Shown piece after piece: positions 10,815 to 24,800 of a DNA stretch of 64,000 nt. Location: contig NC_080425.1 in the NCBI RefSeq assembly GCF_029873635.1, positions 43,170,402 through 43,234,401 of the forward strand. The letters are read 5' to 3'. Both the position numbers and the translations under genes were made by a program. The stretch's first letter is position 1; each line of letters starts with the position of its first letter. The DNA is from Malania oleifera (lineage: Eukaryota; Streptophyta; Magnoliopsida; Santalales; Ximeniaceae). The notes beneath the pieces were generated by a model. It saw nothing but the letters and a program-made list of their open reading frames with translations. It had not been told where the DNA came from and did not search any database.

Positions 10815-12765
10815 ATGGATAAGTGGTACTTGGACAGCGGGTGTTCAAGACACATGACCAGTGATAAGACCAAGTTTACTTCTCTAAAACAAAAGGATGG
10901 AGGATATGTCACCTTCGGTGACAAAGCCAAAGGTAAGACCATTGGCATCGGGAGAATAGGTAAAGAACCTTCTATTACTATTGAGAATGTGTTATTAGTA
11001 GAAGGATTAAAACACAATCTTTTAAGCATAAGCCAATTGAGTGACAAAGGGTTTGAAATAACCTTTAAGAAAGAAAAATGTGTTATCCAAAATCTCAAAT
11101 AAAATAAAATCTTGTTTATAGCTCATAGGATAAATAATGTTTATCGTATAAACCTTGAGAATCTAATGAATCAAAACGTAACTTGTTTGACAGCCATGAA
11201 TGAAATAAGTTGGCTATGGCATAGGAAATTAGGACATGCTAGCATGGACCTATTATCCAAATTATCAAAGAAAAATCTTGTAAAAGGATTACCAAATACC
11301 AAATTCATAAAAGACAAGATGTGTGATTCATGCCAAAAGGGAAAGTAAGTTAAAACAAGCTTTAAAAAGAAAAAGTATATATCTACTAAAAGACCCCTAG
11401 AACTATTACACCTAGACTTATTCGGTCCAATTAGAACCTTAAGCCTAGGAGGAAAACAATATGCTTTTGTAATAGTGGATGATTATTCAACATTCACTTG
11501 GGTATTATTCCTAGCAACTAAAGATGAAGCTTATGACATGCTAATCACTTTATGTAATAAATTACAAAATGAAAAGGGCTATAATGTAAAATTTTTAGAA
11601 GTGATCAAGGTAGGGAGTTTAGAATCAAAAAGGTTGATAAATTCTGTAATGAATATGGAATAAATCATAATTTCTAAACACCTAGAACTCCACAACAAAA
11701 TGGAGTTGTAGAAAGAAAAAATTTAACCCTACAAGAAATGACAATAACAATGATAAATGAAAATAACCTACCTAAATACTTTTGGACTAAAGCTGTAAAT
11801 ATATCATGTTATATTGTAAATAGGGTGCCTATAAGATCAAGTATAGACAAAATACCGTATGAACTATGGAACGGGAGAAAACCTAATATCTCCTACTTTC
11901 ATGTATTTGGATGCAAATGTTTTATCCTTAACACTAAAGATGATTTAGGAAAGTTTGATGTGAAATCTGATGAAGGTATCTTTTTAGGCTAATCTACAAA
12001 TAGCAAAGCCTATAGGGTTTATAATAGAAGAACTCTTACTATCATTGAATCAATACACATAACATTTGATGAATCAAACAATTATGAAAATAAAATTAAG
12101 ATTGATGAAAAAAAAAAAAAGATATTCCACAAAAAGAAGAAGATTTTGAAATAAAAGAAGAAAATAATAATGGAACTTCAAATGAAAACATTGTAGAAAA
12201 TCTAGAACTACCTAAAGAATGGAGATATGCTAAAATTCATCCAAAAGAACAAATTCTTGGAGAAACTTCAAAAGGAATAACCACTCGAGCCTCATTGAAA
12301 AATATTTGCAACCATTATGCCTTTTTATCTCAAGATGAACCCAAGAATATTTAAGAAGCCTTAAAAGATGACTCTTGGATTATAGCTATGCAAAAGGAAC
12401 TAAATCAATTTGAAAGAAGTCAAGTGTGAGAACTTATACCTAAACTCAAAGACAAATCAATCATAAGAACTAAATGGGTATTTAGAAATAAAAAGGTTGA
12501 AAATGGGATAGTTATAAGAAATAAAGTTAGGCTAATAGCACAAGGTTATAATCAAGAAGAAGGTATTGATTACGATGAAACCTTTGCCCCCATAGCAAGA
12601 ATGGAAGCAATTAGGATGCTCTTAACTTATGCAGCCTATAAGGACTTCAAATTATACCAAATGGATGTAAAAAGTGCTTTCTTAAATGGATATATAAATG
12701 AATAAGTATATGTAAAACAACCTCCATGTTTTGAAAATTCAAAAAATCCAGATCATGTATTTAAA
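10815..12765 (+). pseudogene. Element A pol, 5' part: protease, integrase, start of RT (broken, cut by CACTA)
   Basis: Starts with the aspartic protease WYLDSGCSRHM box, D-S-G intact. It continues with the GAG_pre-integrase zinc site (WLWHRKLGHASMD ... CDSC), the integrase core (LDLFGP, VDDYS, TPQQNGVVERKN, YFWTKAV), then the VFGCKCF and EGIFLG segments and RT N-terminal motifs ([28 protein letters not shown]). Nonsense codons interrupt it (for example 11100, 11346), with a poly-A frame problem near 12110. It ends where the CACTA terminus replaces the codons before the KALHGLKQAPRAWY motif; these resume at 30435. Confidence 0.92.
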
Positions 12766-13310
12766 CACTACAAAAAATCAGGTTATTAGTGATGGATTTT
12801 ATCCGTCACTAATAGTCATAAATTCGTCACTAATAGTATTAGTGACGAATTTATGAGTAGTAGTGACAGTTTTCAAATAGTTGCTATATGTGCCGTTACT
12901 ACTAACTTTTAGTGACGAATATAATTTTCGCCACTAATAATGGAGTATTAGTGATAGATTTAATCCATCACTAAAATCCTAACACCGTCACTATATAGTA
13001 TATAATGGCTCAACTCAAATTCCTCACTAATAGTACGGGTATTAGTGACGAATTATAAATTCGTCACTGCGAGTAGGGTATTAGTGATGACTTAGATATT
13101 CGTCACTACTAGTATGGTATTATTGACGAATTAGAAATTCGTCACTGCTAGTATGGTATTAGTGATGAATTAGAAATTCCTCACTACTAGTGTGATATTA
13201 TTGGCAAATCAAAAATTCGTCACTAATAGGAGTGGTATTAGTGACGAATTAGAAATTCGTCACTAATAGTAGGGTATTAGTTATGAATTTGAATCCTTCA
13301 CTAATAATTA
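12766..13310. repeat. CACTA left terminal and subterminal repeats
   Basis: After the CACTACAAAAAA terminus there are more than a dozen alternating direct and inverted copies of an ATTAGTGACGAATT / AATTCGTCACTAATA unit, many arranged as short palindromes. In En/Spm such subterminal motifs bind TNPA. No gene is seen here. Confidence 0.9.
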
Positions 13311-14254
13311 GAAAAATTAAACAACCTTTTATACTAATTTTATTTAATCATGAATTCTTATATAAAAATCTATAATTACATTTTCGAACATATAAACTGA
13401 AACCATAATTACTACAAAATTCATAAAACATTCAAAATTTTGAATTTAAATACAAATTCAATTAAAATGAAGAAATAACATATGTTCAGATAACAAAAAT
13501 TATTTAAAAATATTCAAAATTCAAACACAAATACTAATACAAATTCAAATTAAAATACAAAAACTCCATTTGTTCAAATAACAATAAAAATTATAAAGAA
13601 ATAGTCAAAAGTTGCATCTAACGACTGTAGTGCATGCATGCATGGCATCATGCTGATGTTATGACAGCAGCGAATCCTACAAATTAAGAGTCATTAAAAA
13701 AAATTTAGTATACCAAATCAAGGAGAGCTGACGCTAAGTATATTCTGGAAAAATAATTATATGATATAACAAATTGGCAAAGATTTCATAATCCTGATAA
13801 TTTGTACGGTAGTAATATCAATAATGAAAAATGTAACGTTGTGTTCGAGAGCATAGATTTCGAACATTTGAATGGATTTGGACAAATTTTAATATAATTT
13901 AATATTACATTTTATTTAAATTCAATGTAAATTCAAGTCCAAAGTGTCTTGAAACACGAAGAGCATAAAATTATATTGAAATTTATTAAAGTCTATTTAA
14001 ATCTAAACTTAAGATGTAAAATGCATGCTCTGGAATGCAACATGAGATTAGTTTGTGGGGGATTCACACAATGACTCAATGAAGTATTAGCATTGCGTGG
14101 GGAAGGGGATACAATGAATAAATCCAACCGGGGACACGTGTCCAATTAGCATGCTTTACTGTTTCGTAGACAAGCATTATTCCACTTTTTTTGGTTCTTT
14201 TCTACGGTGACATTGCAACTCATTTGTCCAGACGAATCCCTAATTATGTCTTTT
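13311..14254. other. CACTA noncoding AT-rich segment, left side
   Basis: No coding signal is visible. The stretch is A+T-rich with an ATGCATGCATG run near 13630 and a perfect 12-bp palindrome GGACACGTGTCC (14132-14143) that contains a G-box core. It lies beyond the 3' end of the TNPA-like gene. Confidence 0.6.
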
Positions 14255-16030
14255 TCAAATGTTTACGAAAGTGATGCTCCCTGTGAGTTATGTATATATT
14301 CAACTTATGCGTTTTTAAAATTTTCAAATCCTCAGCCAAGTGTATATAATATTTTCAATGATTTTGGCATGGCAATGAATGCTTTAAGCTTACCGGGCCA
14401 AAAACATGTAAATGAATGTCCGTTCTAAATGAACTAAGTCTACATTGCCTCATTTATTATGATTCCTAAGTTTCACTCATCCTTTCAAAAATAGTTTAAC
14501 ATTAAACTAAGCCTATCTTTTATTTAGGACTTTGAAAAATTTTAACGAAATTTTGGCAGCATGCCGTCTCTAAATTGGATAAACTCCCATAAAACCTGCA
14601 CCTGATAGGTTCAAATAGATCATTTATAAGAAGTTGAAGGCACACGACAATCTATATCCACTACCAGCATGCAATACACATCAACTGCATCCGCCATGCA
14701 GGAGGCATTATAGATTAGCATGAAATCATGTATCATATTCACGACAGTAATCCATGTAATCATATCTTAAATTCATAATACGAATAGCAGAAAACAGTGG
14801 ATAGTATTGAGTTCAGTGTAGTATTGTTATTCATCCAGGCATTTGGACATGAACGTTATGAGATGATGAGAGCATTTAATTTAAATTGTTATGATAATGA
14901 TGCTCCCTATGAGTTATGTATATATTCGACTTATGTGTTTTAAAAATTTTCAAATCCTTAGCCAAGTGTATATAATATTTTCAATGATTTTTGCATGGCA
15001 ATGAATGCTTTAAGCTTACCAAGCCAAAAGCAAGTAAATGAATGTCCGTTCTAAATAAACTAAGTCTACATTGCCTTATTTATTATGATTCCTAAGTTTC
15101 ACTCATCCTTTCAAAAATAGTTTAACATTAAAGTAAGCCTATCTTTTGTTTAGGACTTTGGAAAATTTTAACGAAATTTCGGCAGCATGCCCTCTGTAAA
15201 TTGGACATTTTCCCATAAAACCTGCACTTGATAGGTTCAAATAGATTATTTATAAGAAGTTGAAGGCACACGAGAACCTATATCCACTACCAGCATGCAA
15301 TACATATCAACTACATACGCCATGCAGGAGGTATTCTAGACTAGCATGAAATCATGTAGCATATTCATGATATTAATCCATGTAACCATATCTTAAATTC
15401 ATAATACGAACATCAAAGAACATTGGATAGTATTGAGTTCAGTGTAGTATTGTTATTCATCCAGGCATTTGGACATGAACATTATGAGATGATGAGAGCA
15501 TTTAATTTAAATTATTATGAAAGTGATGCTCCCTGTGAGTTATGTATGTATTCAACTTATGCGTTTTAAAATTTTCAATTCCTCAACCAAGTGTATATAT
15601 TATTTTCAATGATTTCGGCACGACAATGAATGCTTTAAGCTTAACGGGCCAAAAACATGTAAATGAATGTCCGTTCTAAATGAACTAAGTCTACATTGCC
15701 TCATTTATTATGATTCCTAAGTTTCACTCATCCTTTCAAAAATAGTTTAACATTAAACTAAGCCTATCTTTTATTTAGGACTTTGAAAAATTTTAACGAA
15801 ATTTTGGCAGCATGCCGTCTATAAATTGGATAAACTCCCATAAAACCTGCACCTGATAGGTTCAAATAGATCATTTATAAGAAGTTGAAGGCACACGAGA
15901 ACCTATATCCACTACCAATATGCAATGCACATCAACTGCATTCGCCATGTAGAAGGCATTCTAGACTAGCATGAAATCATGTAGCATATTCACGATAGTA
16001 ATCCATGTAACCATTTCTTAAATTCATAAT
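14255..16030. repeat. Tandem repeat, 626-bp unit, about 2.8 copies
   Basis: The landmark GATGCTCC(C) begins at 14273, 14899 and 15525, giving exactly 626 bp between copies. Long stretches after each landmark match closely (for example AGTTATGTATATATTC and CATGCAATACA...). The third copy is incomplete, ending near 16025. A 73-codon ORF in copy 1 is not conserved in the others, so I do not call it a gene. Confidence 0.9.
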
Positions 16031-16260
16031 TTAAATAAAAATTGTTATCTCGAGTCATCCGATAATATGCTCGTTGAAAAGCTTTTAAATGACTTAAACA
16101 TATCTTGAAAAATCGATGTGAGATCCAAATAAACATGAATCTACTTTGCCACTATCGTACTATATACAAAATAACATGCCTCCGAATCATCTGATTCACT
16201 CCTCTCGTATCATGTAAGAATTTAACGTGAAACTCAATTTGTGATCATAATACCTTATAA

Positions 16261-17924
16261 TTAATCAGAGGAGCCACCTGCATCATCTGGTCCAGATTGG
16301 CGCATCCTTTTCTTTAACCACGTTTGCCTATCCATCATGGCTTGCATTTGGGCTTGAAAGATGGAGACCTCCGATCTCAATTCCGCATTCTCCATTTCCA
16401 TCATCTGCATCCTTCGAGCCATCTCTTGCTTATCATACTCGGCCTCTCGACGCTGTCGTTCCATCTCTGCACGAGCCATCGCACCAATGGATGATGATGT
16501 TGTTGGGGCAATGTAACCACTTCCAAGACCTTTCACCCAGCCCCCCGCTTGTTGCCCAAGCACCTGGGAAGTGATCTTAAAATTTGTCAGGTGCTGACTC
16601 CCCTCTAAATCAGTTGCATCCCTAATTTCAATCATGAAAATGATACAAAGGAATAAGCAAGACTACAACTTTGATGTTTTGAATAAAGTAATAAACTAAA
16701 TCTTTTGTTTCATTTACATGTCTGTCCTACTCACCCTTGCACCACTCCCTTGATCGTCGTTGGTGTGTTCTCTAATACAGATCCGGCAGCGGCTTCTCTG
16801 TGCCAATCTCGGGATCACACTACATTATCATATAAGACATCATTAGTATTATGTCATGTAATGGTTAGATAATTTTATATATAGTAATTACCTGGTGATG
16901 ATTTACAAATAACTTCAATTCACCACAATATGTCATAGGGAGTTTGCTGCAGTTCGAAGCATTTGTTTCACATATGGCCTACAAGGAAGATGTAATGATG
17001 ACTTATTAGCGACATCATTGTGAAAAATTAGTGATTATAATATAAACACATCACCTGATAGCGCAGGTCACGGAAATGGAACCACACCACCTCCCAATCC
17101 TCTTGGGATATCTTATTGTATGGCCGCGCTTCTGCTTCATCTCCTATTGCTAGAAAATGGGAGCCCATTTTCGAGCGATAGCTGTTAAATTTATTACACA
17201 ATTGGATGTCAACCGCCCTCCTCACATGGTCATCCTCAAGGATGTCCATATCAAACTCCTCCTGCATATATAGGTAATACAATTACAATGTTAGACAACT
17301 GTTAAGTGGCTAGTATATTAAAATTAGAAAAACATTTAAATTTAAAACAACTTTATAGGGTTTGGGAACTTACCAAAATGCGCATGTAAAGAACCATGCG
17401 CTACTCTTGAGTCACCTGTAGCTAGTTGAATGCAGTGACTAGAGCATACTGTCGACATATAATGTTGAGCTCTCTCGTCCACGCGGTGCACCAATCATTC
17501 AGCGGGACAGTGTATCCTGGAGGAATGTTGATCCGAATCCATTATTTAGTCCTATCAAAGTGCTTCTTCAGCGACATGTTTTTTTTGTACCACGGCCTGA
17601 CCTAACCATGGACGTAGATGCTGAAATTAGAGTTAATTTAAGAACAACATTATAATCATACACATGAATAACTATCATCAACAGTTGACATGTAAATAAA
17701 GTAATCGTATCCATACCAACACTGCTCATGACGGTCAGCAACTCACCCTGCGTGTCTGTCGCATAAGTGGTATCCATGTCTGGTCAAGGTGCCGATAGCT
17801 CAGACAATGGTGCTACCGCATCAGGATCGATAGGATACTCCGGTCTGGAGGATGTCGGATCATCCTTATGCGATGTACTCGTGTACTTGAAAGAATTTAT
17901 CCAACGTCGGCCTCCTAGTGCCAT
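16261..17924 (-). pseudogene. TNPA-like protein of the CACTA element (Transposase_24 type), multi-exon, damaged
   Basis: The likely start is the minus-strand ATG at 17924 (MALGGRRWINSFK). Exons can be followed through INIPPGYTVPLNDW (about 17540-17500), an EEFDMDILEDDHVRRAVD exon (17265-17055; donor GTGATG), a short AICETNASNCSKLP exon (~16982-16895) and a last exon ending at 16261. The last exon has a charged coiled coil (ARAEMERQRREAEYDKQEM) of about 70 residues. This layout fits the plant EnSpm/Transposase_24 family, related to the TNPA-type factor that binds subterminal repeats. In-frame stops near 17785, 17533 and 17400 suggest it is inactive. Exon limits are by eye. Confidence 0.8.
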
Positions 17925-18050
17925 ATCTGCAAATTAATAGATAAGTAAATATAACAAGTATGAATATTAGATGGATGCAACATACATATATTTTTAAGTT
18001 ATTTACACATGTCAAATACATAGTGACAAAAATAACATGCTTACCCCCCT

Positions 18051-21000
18051 TATATGTCCTCAATATCAGTATCATCCTTACTTTCTAAAGTTTCTTCTTC
18101 TTCACTACAGTACTCGAACCCCTATTTCATCTTCCCCATCAGTTTCCTCATCGTCGATGAAGTGAACATCTACATAAGGTTCAATTGTAATGTCAGCAGT
18201 CCCTACGTGTTCTACCCTGGCACCGTCCCTATGCAATGGTATAGGATTGGTGCCTTCTTTGACAATATCTACAGTAGATTGCACTGCTGCATGGACAGAT
18301 GACTTATCTTCTTAGAATGCAGTCTTACTGGCACTCATCTCACTATCTGCAACTTCACAATAGCGTACAAACTTCGGGGAGGAATCTTTTGGGCCACATG
18401 CCATTCATCCTTCAATTTGGTGTCTTTAAGGTAAAACACTTGTTATGCCTGCGTCGCAAGCACGAAAGGGTCATTTTGATACCAGGTCTTGCTAAAATTG
18501 AAACAGGTGAAGTAGGCATCGGTGTTTATCCTAGTATTTTTATTGCCAATGTCTCACTAGGTACACTTGAATAGGTGGACGACTCTATTTGCTCCATAGC
18601 TAAGCTCTATAATGTCACCCAACACACCAAAGTAGTCAATTTCTTCATCTCCTTCTGTGCCTAGCACCGTAACCCCACATTTTTTTGTTCTTCTATACAG
18701 TTCGAGGGATTTTTTATGAAATTGTAACCTATTAACAATGCAACCGATGTAGCGGTTAACTTGTTGATCGGGGCCACATACCAACGCGTACAAATCTTTA
18801 CTTGCCTTTGCTTCCTTATTGTAATACATGACTTTCATCTATTAAATAAACAAGAGTTTAGAAGAATAAAGCGTCAATAGTGAAAACATACATTGCTTCT
18901 CACTCAAGCAGTTTTTGTTACTTACATGACTCCCAAACCAGTTGATAAATTCCTTCTTATGTCTTTCATCAACATTCCGTTCATTTTGGGCCAGGAGTGC
19001 AGCTTTATGTTAGTTATATGCAACAGTAGTACATGTTAATGTCAAGTAAGTATATAATTATGCATATATAAATATAATGTAAAGTAAGGAGTTTGGAACC
19101 ACGTACTCGATATATGGAACAGTTTCATCACAATTGTTGAGGACGTAAAAATGAGCCTTTTCTAGGTCGTCCATATCAATGAAATCATAAAATCGTGCAC
19201 CGAGAGGCCAAACATTTTCTCGAAATATAGAGCTCCTGGGTTCTTCATCTTTGGCATTAATAGCATGAACGTATGCATTCCGCTCATCACGAGTGAACAT
19301 TGTGTCAATATCATGTAGATACATTGAGCAAAATGCAAGACATTCACTGTCAATGTACGCCTCAATGATTGAACCTTCCAGTCATGCCTTATTGCGCATG
19401 TACCCCTTTAAAGTAAATAAGAGCCTGTGCATTTTATGTAGCATTATAGACTTGTAGACACAATAAAGAAAAAAAATAAAAACAAGTAAATCACGTGATC
19501 ATTATACAAGGACTTTATACTTTACTTCTCAATAGGATACATCCAACGATATTGAGCCGGTCCTCCAATTATGGCCTCCCTTGGTAAATGGACAACTAGG
19601 TGGACCATCACATCGAAGAATGTTGGAAAAAAAAATTTCTCCAGCTTGCATAGTATGATCATGATGTCATCCTTTAACCATTCAAATACATTTATACTCA
19701 ATTTTTTTGAGCACAACTGCCAAAAAAAGAATCCCAGCTCAATCAGCACCAAGCGAACATCTTTAGTCAAATGCCCATGAAGGAAAACGGGTAGAACCCA
19801 TTGTAAAAGGACATGACAGTCACGGCTTTTCATTCCTAGCATCTTCCCTTCCTTTGTGTTTATGCATCAAGCTATGTTCGATGCACATCCATCAGGGAAC
19901 TTCACTAATTTCAACCATTCGAAGAATTTATTCTTCTCATCCTTCAAAAATGTATAACAAGCTGATGGCATGAGAATTTTGTCCCCATCACAAAACAGGT
20001 GCAGCTCAGGTCGTATTCCTATATCTTCCATATCTCGGTGAGCATTTGCAGTGTCCTTCGTCTTCCCATTTATATCAAACAATGTACCAATGACATTCTC
20101 ACAAATCTTCTTTTCAATGTGCAAGACATCCAAGTTGTGGTGTAGTAGAAGATCTTTCCAGTATGGCAACTCGAAGAAGATGCTTCTCTTTGTCCAATTC
20201 AACTCCCACTCAGTGCATTTTCTTTTTCTACTGGTGGGTGGTTTCCCAAATTTCACATCTCCGATCAACCTTAGTTGGTTTAATATCTCTTCCCCACTTA
20301 GCCGCTTTGGCGGCAACCTTTGTTTAGGTTTTCCATTGAAGCTTCTGAAGCCACGAGTCCTCCAAGGATGTCCAGTTCGTAGAAAACAGCGATGACACAT
20401 AAAGCCTAACTTGCATCCACGCTTCAAGGATAAGGACCCAACATCCTTATTACATACTGGGCATGCTAAGTAACCTTTTGTGCTCTAACTTGACAGGTTG
20501 CCGTATGCGGGGAAATCATTAATTGTCCACAAGACTGTAGCATGCATCCGAAATGTTGTCCCGGTTTCCACATCAAATGTCTCCACTCCTTTTTCCCATA
20601 ATTCTTTCAACTCGTCAATTAACAAACGTAGGTAAACATCAATATCATTACCAGTTGCTCTTGGTCTAGGAATCAGTAGAGACATATAAATGAAATCGCC
20701 ATGGCGGCATATTGTATGGCATCATCATAACTAGCCACATGCTATATGGGTTGGTCATGTTACCGAAAAGATTGAACCCATCTAAAGCAAGGCCAAGTCT
20801 GATGTTGTGAGAACCAAGGATGCATTTTATCGAATTCGGCCCAAGCTTCGAAGTCCACTGGATGGCTAAGGGTGTTCCCATCTTGAAGGCGTTTCTCTTG
20901 ATGCCATCTCATATCCATAACAGTTTTTTTTGCAAATCTACAATCATTGCAGCTGCGGGATTAATGGACAATATTGCAAAACCTTTTTAGGGATCTTTTT

Positions 21001-21801
21001 ACCCTTCTTCTGATTAGTTGTATACCTCAGTTTACCACATTCTAGGCACTCATTCGCATTTTCATGTTCACCATAAAAGAGTGCACAATCATACGTACAC
21101 GCATGTATTAGAGTGTAACCGAGACCCAATTCACGCATGTATGGCTTCGCCTCATAAAATGACTTGGGAAGTGTTTCACCATCAGATAGTGCTACCTTAA
21201 TAAGGCTTAAATGCATGTTGAATGCCCTCTGAGATAACCCATGCATTGTCCTTACATTAAGAAACTTTATCAGAAACTCTAATTTTGAGAACTTTTTATA
21301 GTTTGGATATAGGGGCACCTATGCATTCCTTATGAGATTAGCAAATAGTTTACCGAGTCGATTCAACGTACTAGGATCGCAAGGTATGGTATCCGTTGAA
21401 GTAGTTTCATCACCAGTACGCGACACACTGACATCACCCATGTCCACTGCAATCCCCCTTTGCAAGTCACCTAACATTTCGATTAACCCTTCCGAATGTG
21501 TATCACCACCTACTATATTTGCCCCCTCATCTTCATCTTCATCATTATCGCTATGAACTGCATAATCTTCACCGTAGAACACCCATCTTGTGTACCTTTT
21601 CTCCATTCCAAAGTCTAACAAATGTGAATGAACCAGATCAATGTGTTTGAATGTTATGTTTTGGCATTTCTTGCAAGGACACCTTATTCTATTAGCTTTG
21701 CCTGCACGAGGATGCGCGAACTCTATGAAATCATGCACCCCTTTCACGTATTCTGGAAAAAACCTACCCCAAGCGTTCATCCAACTCTTATCCATGTTCA
21801 T
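18051..21801 (-). pseudogene. TNPD-like CACTA transposase (TNP2 family), multi-exon, damaged
   Basis: From the minus-strand ATG at 21801: transposase-associated domain (MDKSWMNAW ... CPCKKC), then the TNP2 core (LGLALDGFN, LLIPRPRATGNDIDVYL, ELKELWEKGVETFD, WTINDFPAYGNLS, LACPVC), a DUF4218-type region (MKSRDCHVLLQ ... RWMYPIEK, 19842-19522), an intron near 19517-19406, then YMRNKA...EGSI and a DUF4216-type C-terminus (18842 to ~18390). The end is near 18051. Disabling changes are TAG at 21319, a frameshift near 20820, TAG after NLSS (20485), TGA near 19867, and further stops near 18570. This enzyme class cuts CACTA ends. The TNPA-like gene lies ~130 bp downstream on the same strand. Confidence 0.92.
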
Positions 21802-24800
21802 TAATTACCCTATAATATGTTCAAGTAAATGGTGTTCATTATATTCTCATAATGTTTATCATGCATGCATCGTGAATCCTATAATCAACCATCATACTCT
21901 AAAGGGTACGGATCCTATCCCATTCAGGAATCTTGCATTAACATTGCGATGAATCGCTCAAATTCTTCGTCGTAGTCATTATACATTTCGGCAGCATCTC
22001 CCCATGGCTCTCCAAGTACACGAGATGGGGGAAGTGAAAATTTTGCTAGTTTTCTATCACTAACAAATTGTCACGACACCCCACTATGCACCCAAAGAAC
22101 ACAAGTAGAGACACGCTCGAAATATATAATGACAATTGACAAAGCGTGAACAATGACAACAATGTAAATACAACTTCCTAAACTGTCCACATTGGACAAT
22201 CCAAGAATGGTTGAAATACAAAAATTACTAATCGTAAGTGAAACAAATAATTAACATGTTCAAGTGATTATTAGTCAACATAGTATTACTAATAATAAAT
22301 TGAAATATAAAAATTGATTTGTCTCACATGTACGATTAGGAGTGAATGTATAGTAACTGTTCTTGGATGGGTCTAAGCTTCAATGAATACATGAAGTTGA
22401 AAAAAAAAAAAACATGCAAGGGGCTACGATTTCAGGCTTTGGTTTTGAGGAATATAAGACTTGTCTATGCATTGCATGTACGCATTTGTTTTTTAATAAT
22501 ATGTGTAAGGATGATCAATTTTATCTAATGCAATGGATGACTTAAAATGACATTTTTTTCAAAGTGGTGTAAACTTGTTTCCTTTTTTAAGGATTTTCAA
22601 TATAAAATAGTTAGAATGGATAATAGCTTTCATTTTTACTAAATCGAAAAAGGGAATATCGCACCAAAGTGAAATGCCAAAATACTAAAAACTAGTAGAA
22701 TTGCACAAGAAATATAAATATAAATAGAGGAATAGCAGAATTCACAAGCAATAGAACTAAACACAATAAAATAGCATTATTCCATCACCTTTAAGCAAAA
22801 TACTACAATTTCATTGGAAGGGCAATCTCAAATAACACATTGATCATATAATCGAAATGTGTGAGTAGCTTAAATACCCCAAAAAAAAAAAAAGAATACT
22901 AAAGTTTAATGATTTCTCATATAACTATTAAAGAGAATATCTAGTTGACAGGCAATGTAACTAAATTTATATATCCTTAATGTGATTGTGCTTACCGTAC
23001 TCTCTAACAAGTAACCCTATAAGATAGACAGGACATACTCAAGTCTTTCTAGATTTTCAATGCTTAATTCAAAATCCAATGGTTAAGAATACTTTAAAAA
23101 TTAGGTATTGAGAAGTATCATATTGCCTTGTCAATAGTATTTATCAAAATACTACTTGCCCTATGAAAGTATCTAAACTCATACACATTTGTAATGCGTA
23201 TGCTATGAAAATATATTGTATTAGTACCAAGTAGGTGTGATAAGCATACTCAAATTGTAAAACAAGCTTATTAACATCAACTTGTGAATTTGAGATTACT
23301 TGATTCGATTCTAACATGGCCTACATATTGTTACCAAAAACACATTCGGATTTTTTTTTTTTTCTTTCTTGGTAATCATAATAATCCTCATAAGATCATT
23401 TAGTATATAGATAAATATGTTTTTAATACTATATTGATGAATTTAATCCCAAAATTTTCCATGACCTATCATCAATACTATAAGCGCAGAGAAGGAAAAC
23501 GAAACGGGGAACGGAACAAATAATGGAAATAGAAATGCAAAGACTATTTAGGTAAAATAGACTTAATTTGATAGACTTAATTTGTGAGCTATTTTAGATG
23601 ATATAAAAATGAGAGAGCATTGTCAAAGCTTAGGTGAATAATTATACCAATTTATTGTTAGAATTTTAATGGTTAGAATTAACTATCTGTTCAATTGTGG
23701 AAAATATTTTTCATTTTTAATTGTTCAAATGATTGCAAAATGTCATTTTCTTTTCAAGTTTTTCAATATTTGTATATAAAAGTTCAAAAAGAAGAAGAAA
23801 AGATTTTGTTTTGGTGGTGTACAAATTTGAAAAATGCTCATATAAAATAATTTGCCCATAGGTTATCTTTTTAGTAACCTATTAAAGCCTTGAGAGAGCA
23901 TGTGACAATGGAAAAGAGTACAAATTAATATTGAAAAGTTTAAGATGTTGAAGGGTAGAAGTTAGAGCTTCAAATATTTGTTTCTGACCATGAAGGTCAA
24001 CCATCTTTACATTTTGGTTCAAAGTTAAAGTTTCAAGGCTTCCATGTCAAATCTTTAGGCATAACTATATAGAGAATCCTAGTGTTATTGCTTCACATCC
24101 ATCAAATCAACCCAAATTTTATGACCTCACTACTATGAGACATATTATAAATTTTATTCCAATAAGTCAGGCGATGAACTCTCACATGCACACACAAGCA
24201 TCCACACACACACACACACAAGTATTAATGGTGCAAATCATCATGTAAATATGAATATGGTAACTTATTATTCAACCAAAATACACTTATTGTATGTTTT
24301 CAAATGCCTTGAATTTAGAATTGTATTAAATTTGAAAAAAATGTAGTATAAAATTGTATTCAAATTTGTCCAAATCCACCCAAATCTAAATTCAACATCT
24401 AAAATTCTTACTCCCATGCAAGTATTAATAGTGCAAATCATTGTGTAAATATGAATATGGTAACTTGTTATTCAACCAAAATACACTTATTGTATGTTTT
24501 CAAATGCAGTGAATTTGTAGTTGTATTGAATTTAAATAAAAAAAATAGTATAAAATTGTATTGAAATTTATTCGAATCCACCCAAATCTAAATCCAGGAT
24601 CTAAAACCTTACTCCCAAACACTACTTTAATTTTATCATAAAGGAAACACAATTTTTTATAAGTAAATTTATTTTTTAACTTTTATTCACTCCACATCAA
24701 GCCTAGTGGAAACAAGTATGAATAGTGCAAATTATCATATAAATTTCTTTTATAAGAAACACATTTCTTTTTGGATATAATATTTACCATACCATACTGC

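Noticed and set aside
13000..13310. Regularly spaced short repeats resembling a CRISPR array
   Set aside because: They are inverted GTGACGAATT motifs with no constant-length spacers, at the end of a CACTA element in a plant genome.
14207..14428. 73-codon ORF in the left part of the CACTA element
   Set aside because: It lies in copy 1 of the 626-bp repeat and is broken in copies 2 and 3; no recognisable domain.
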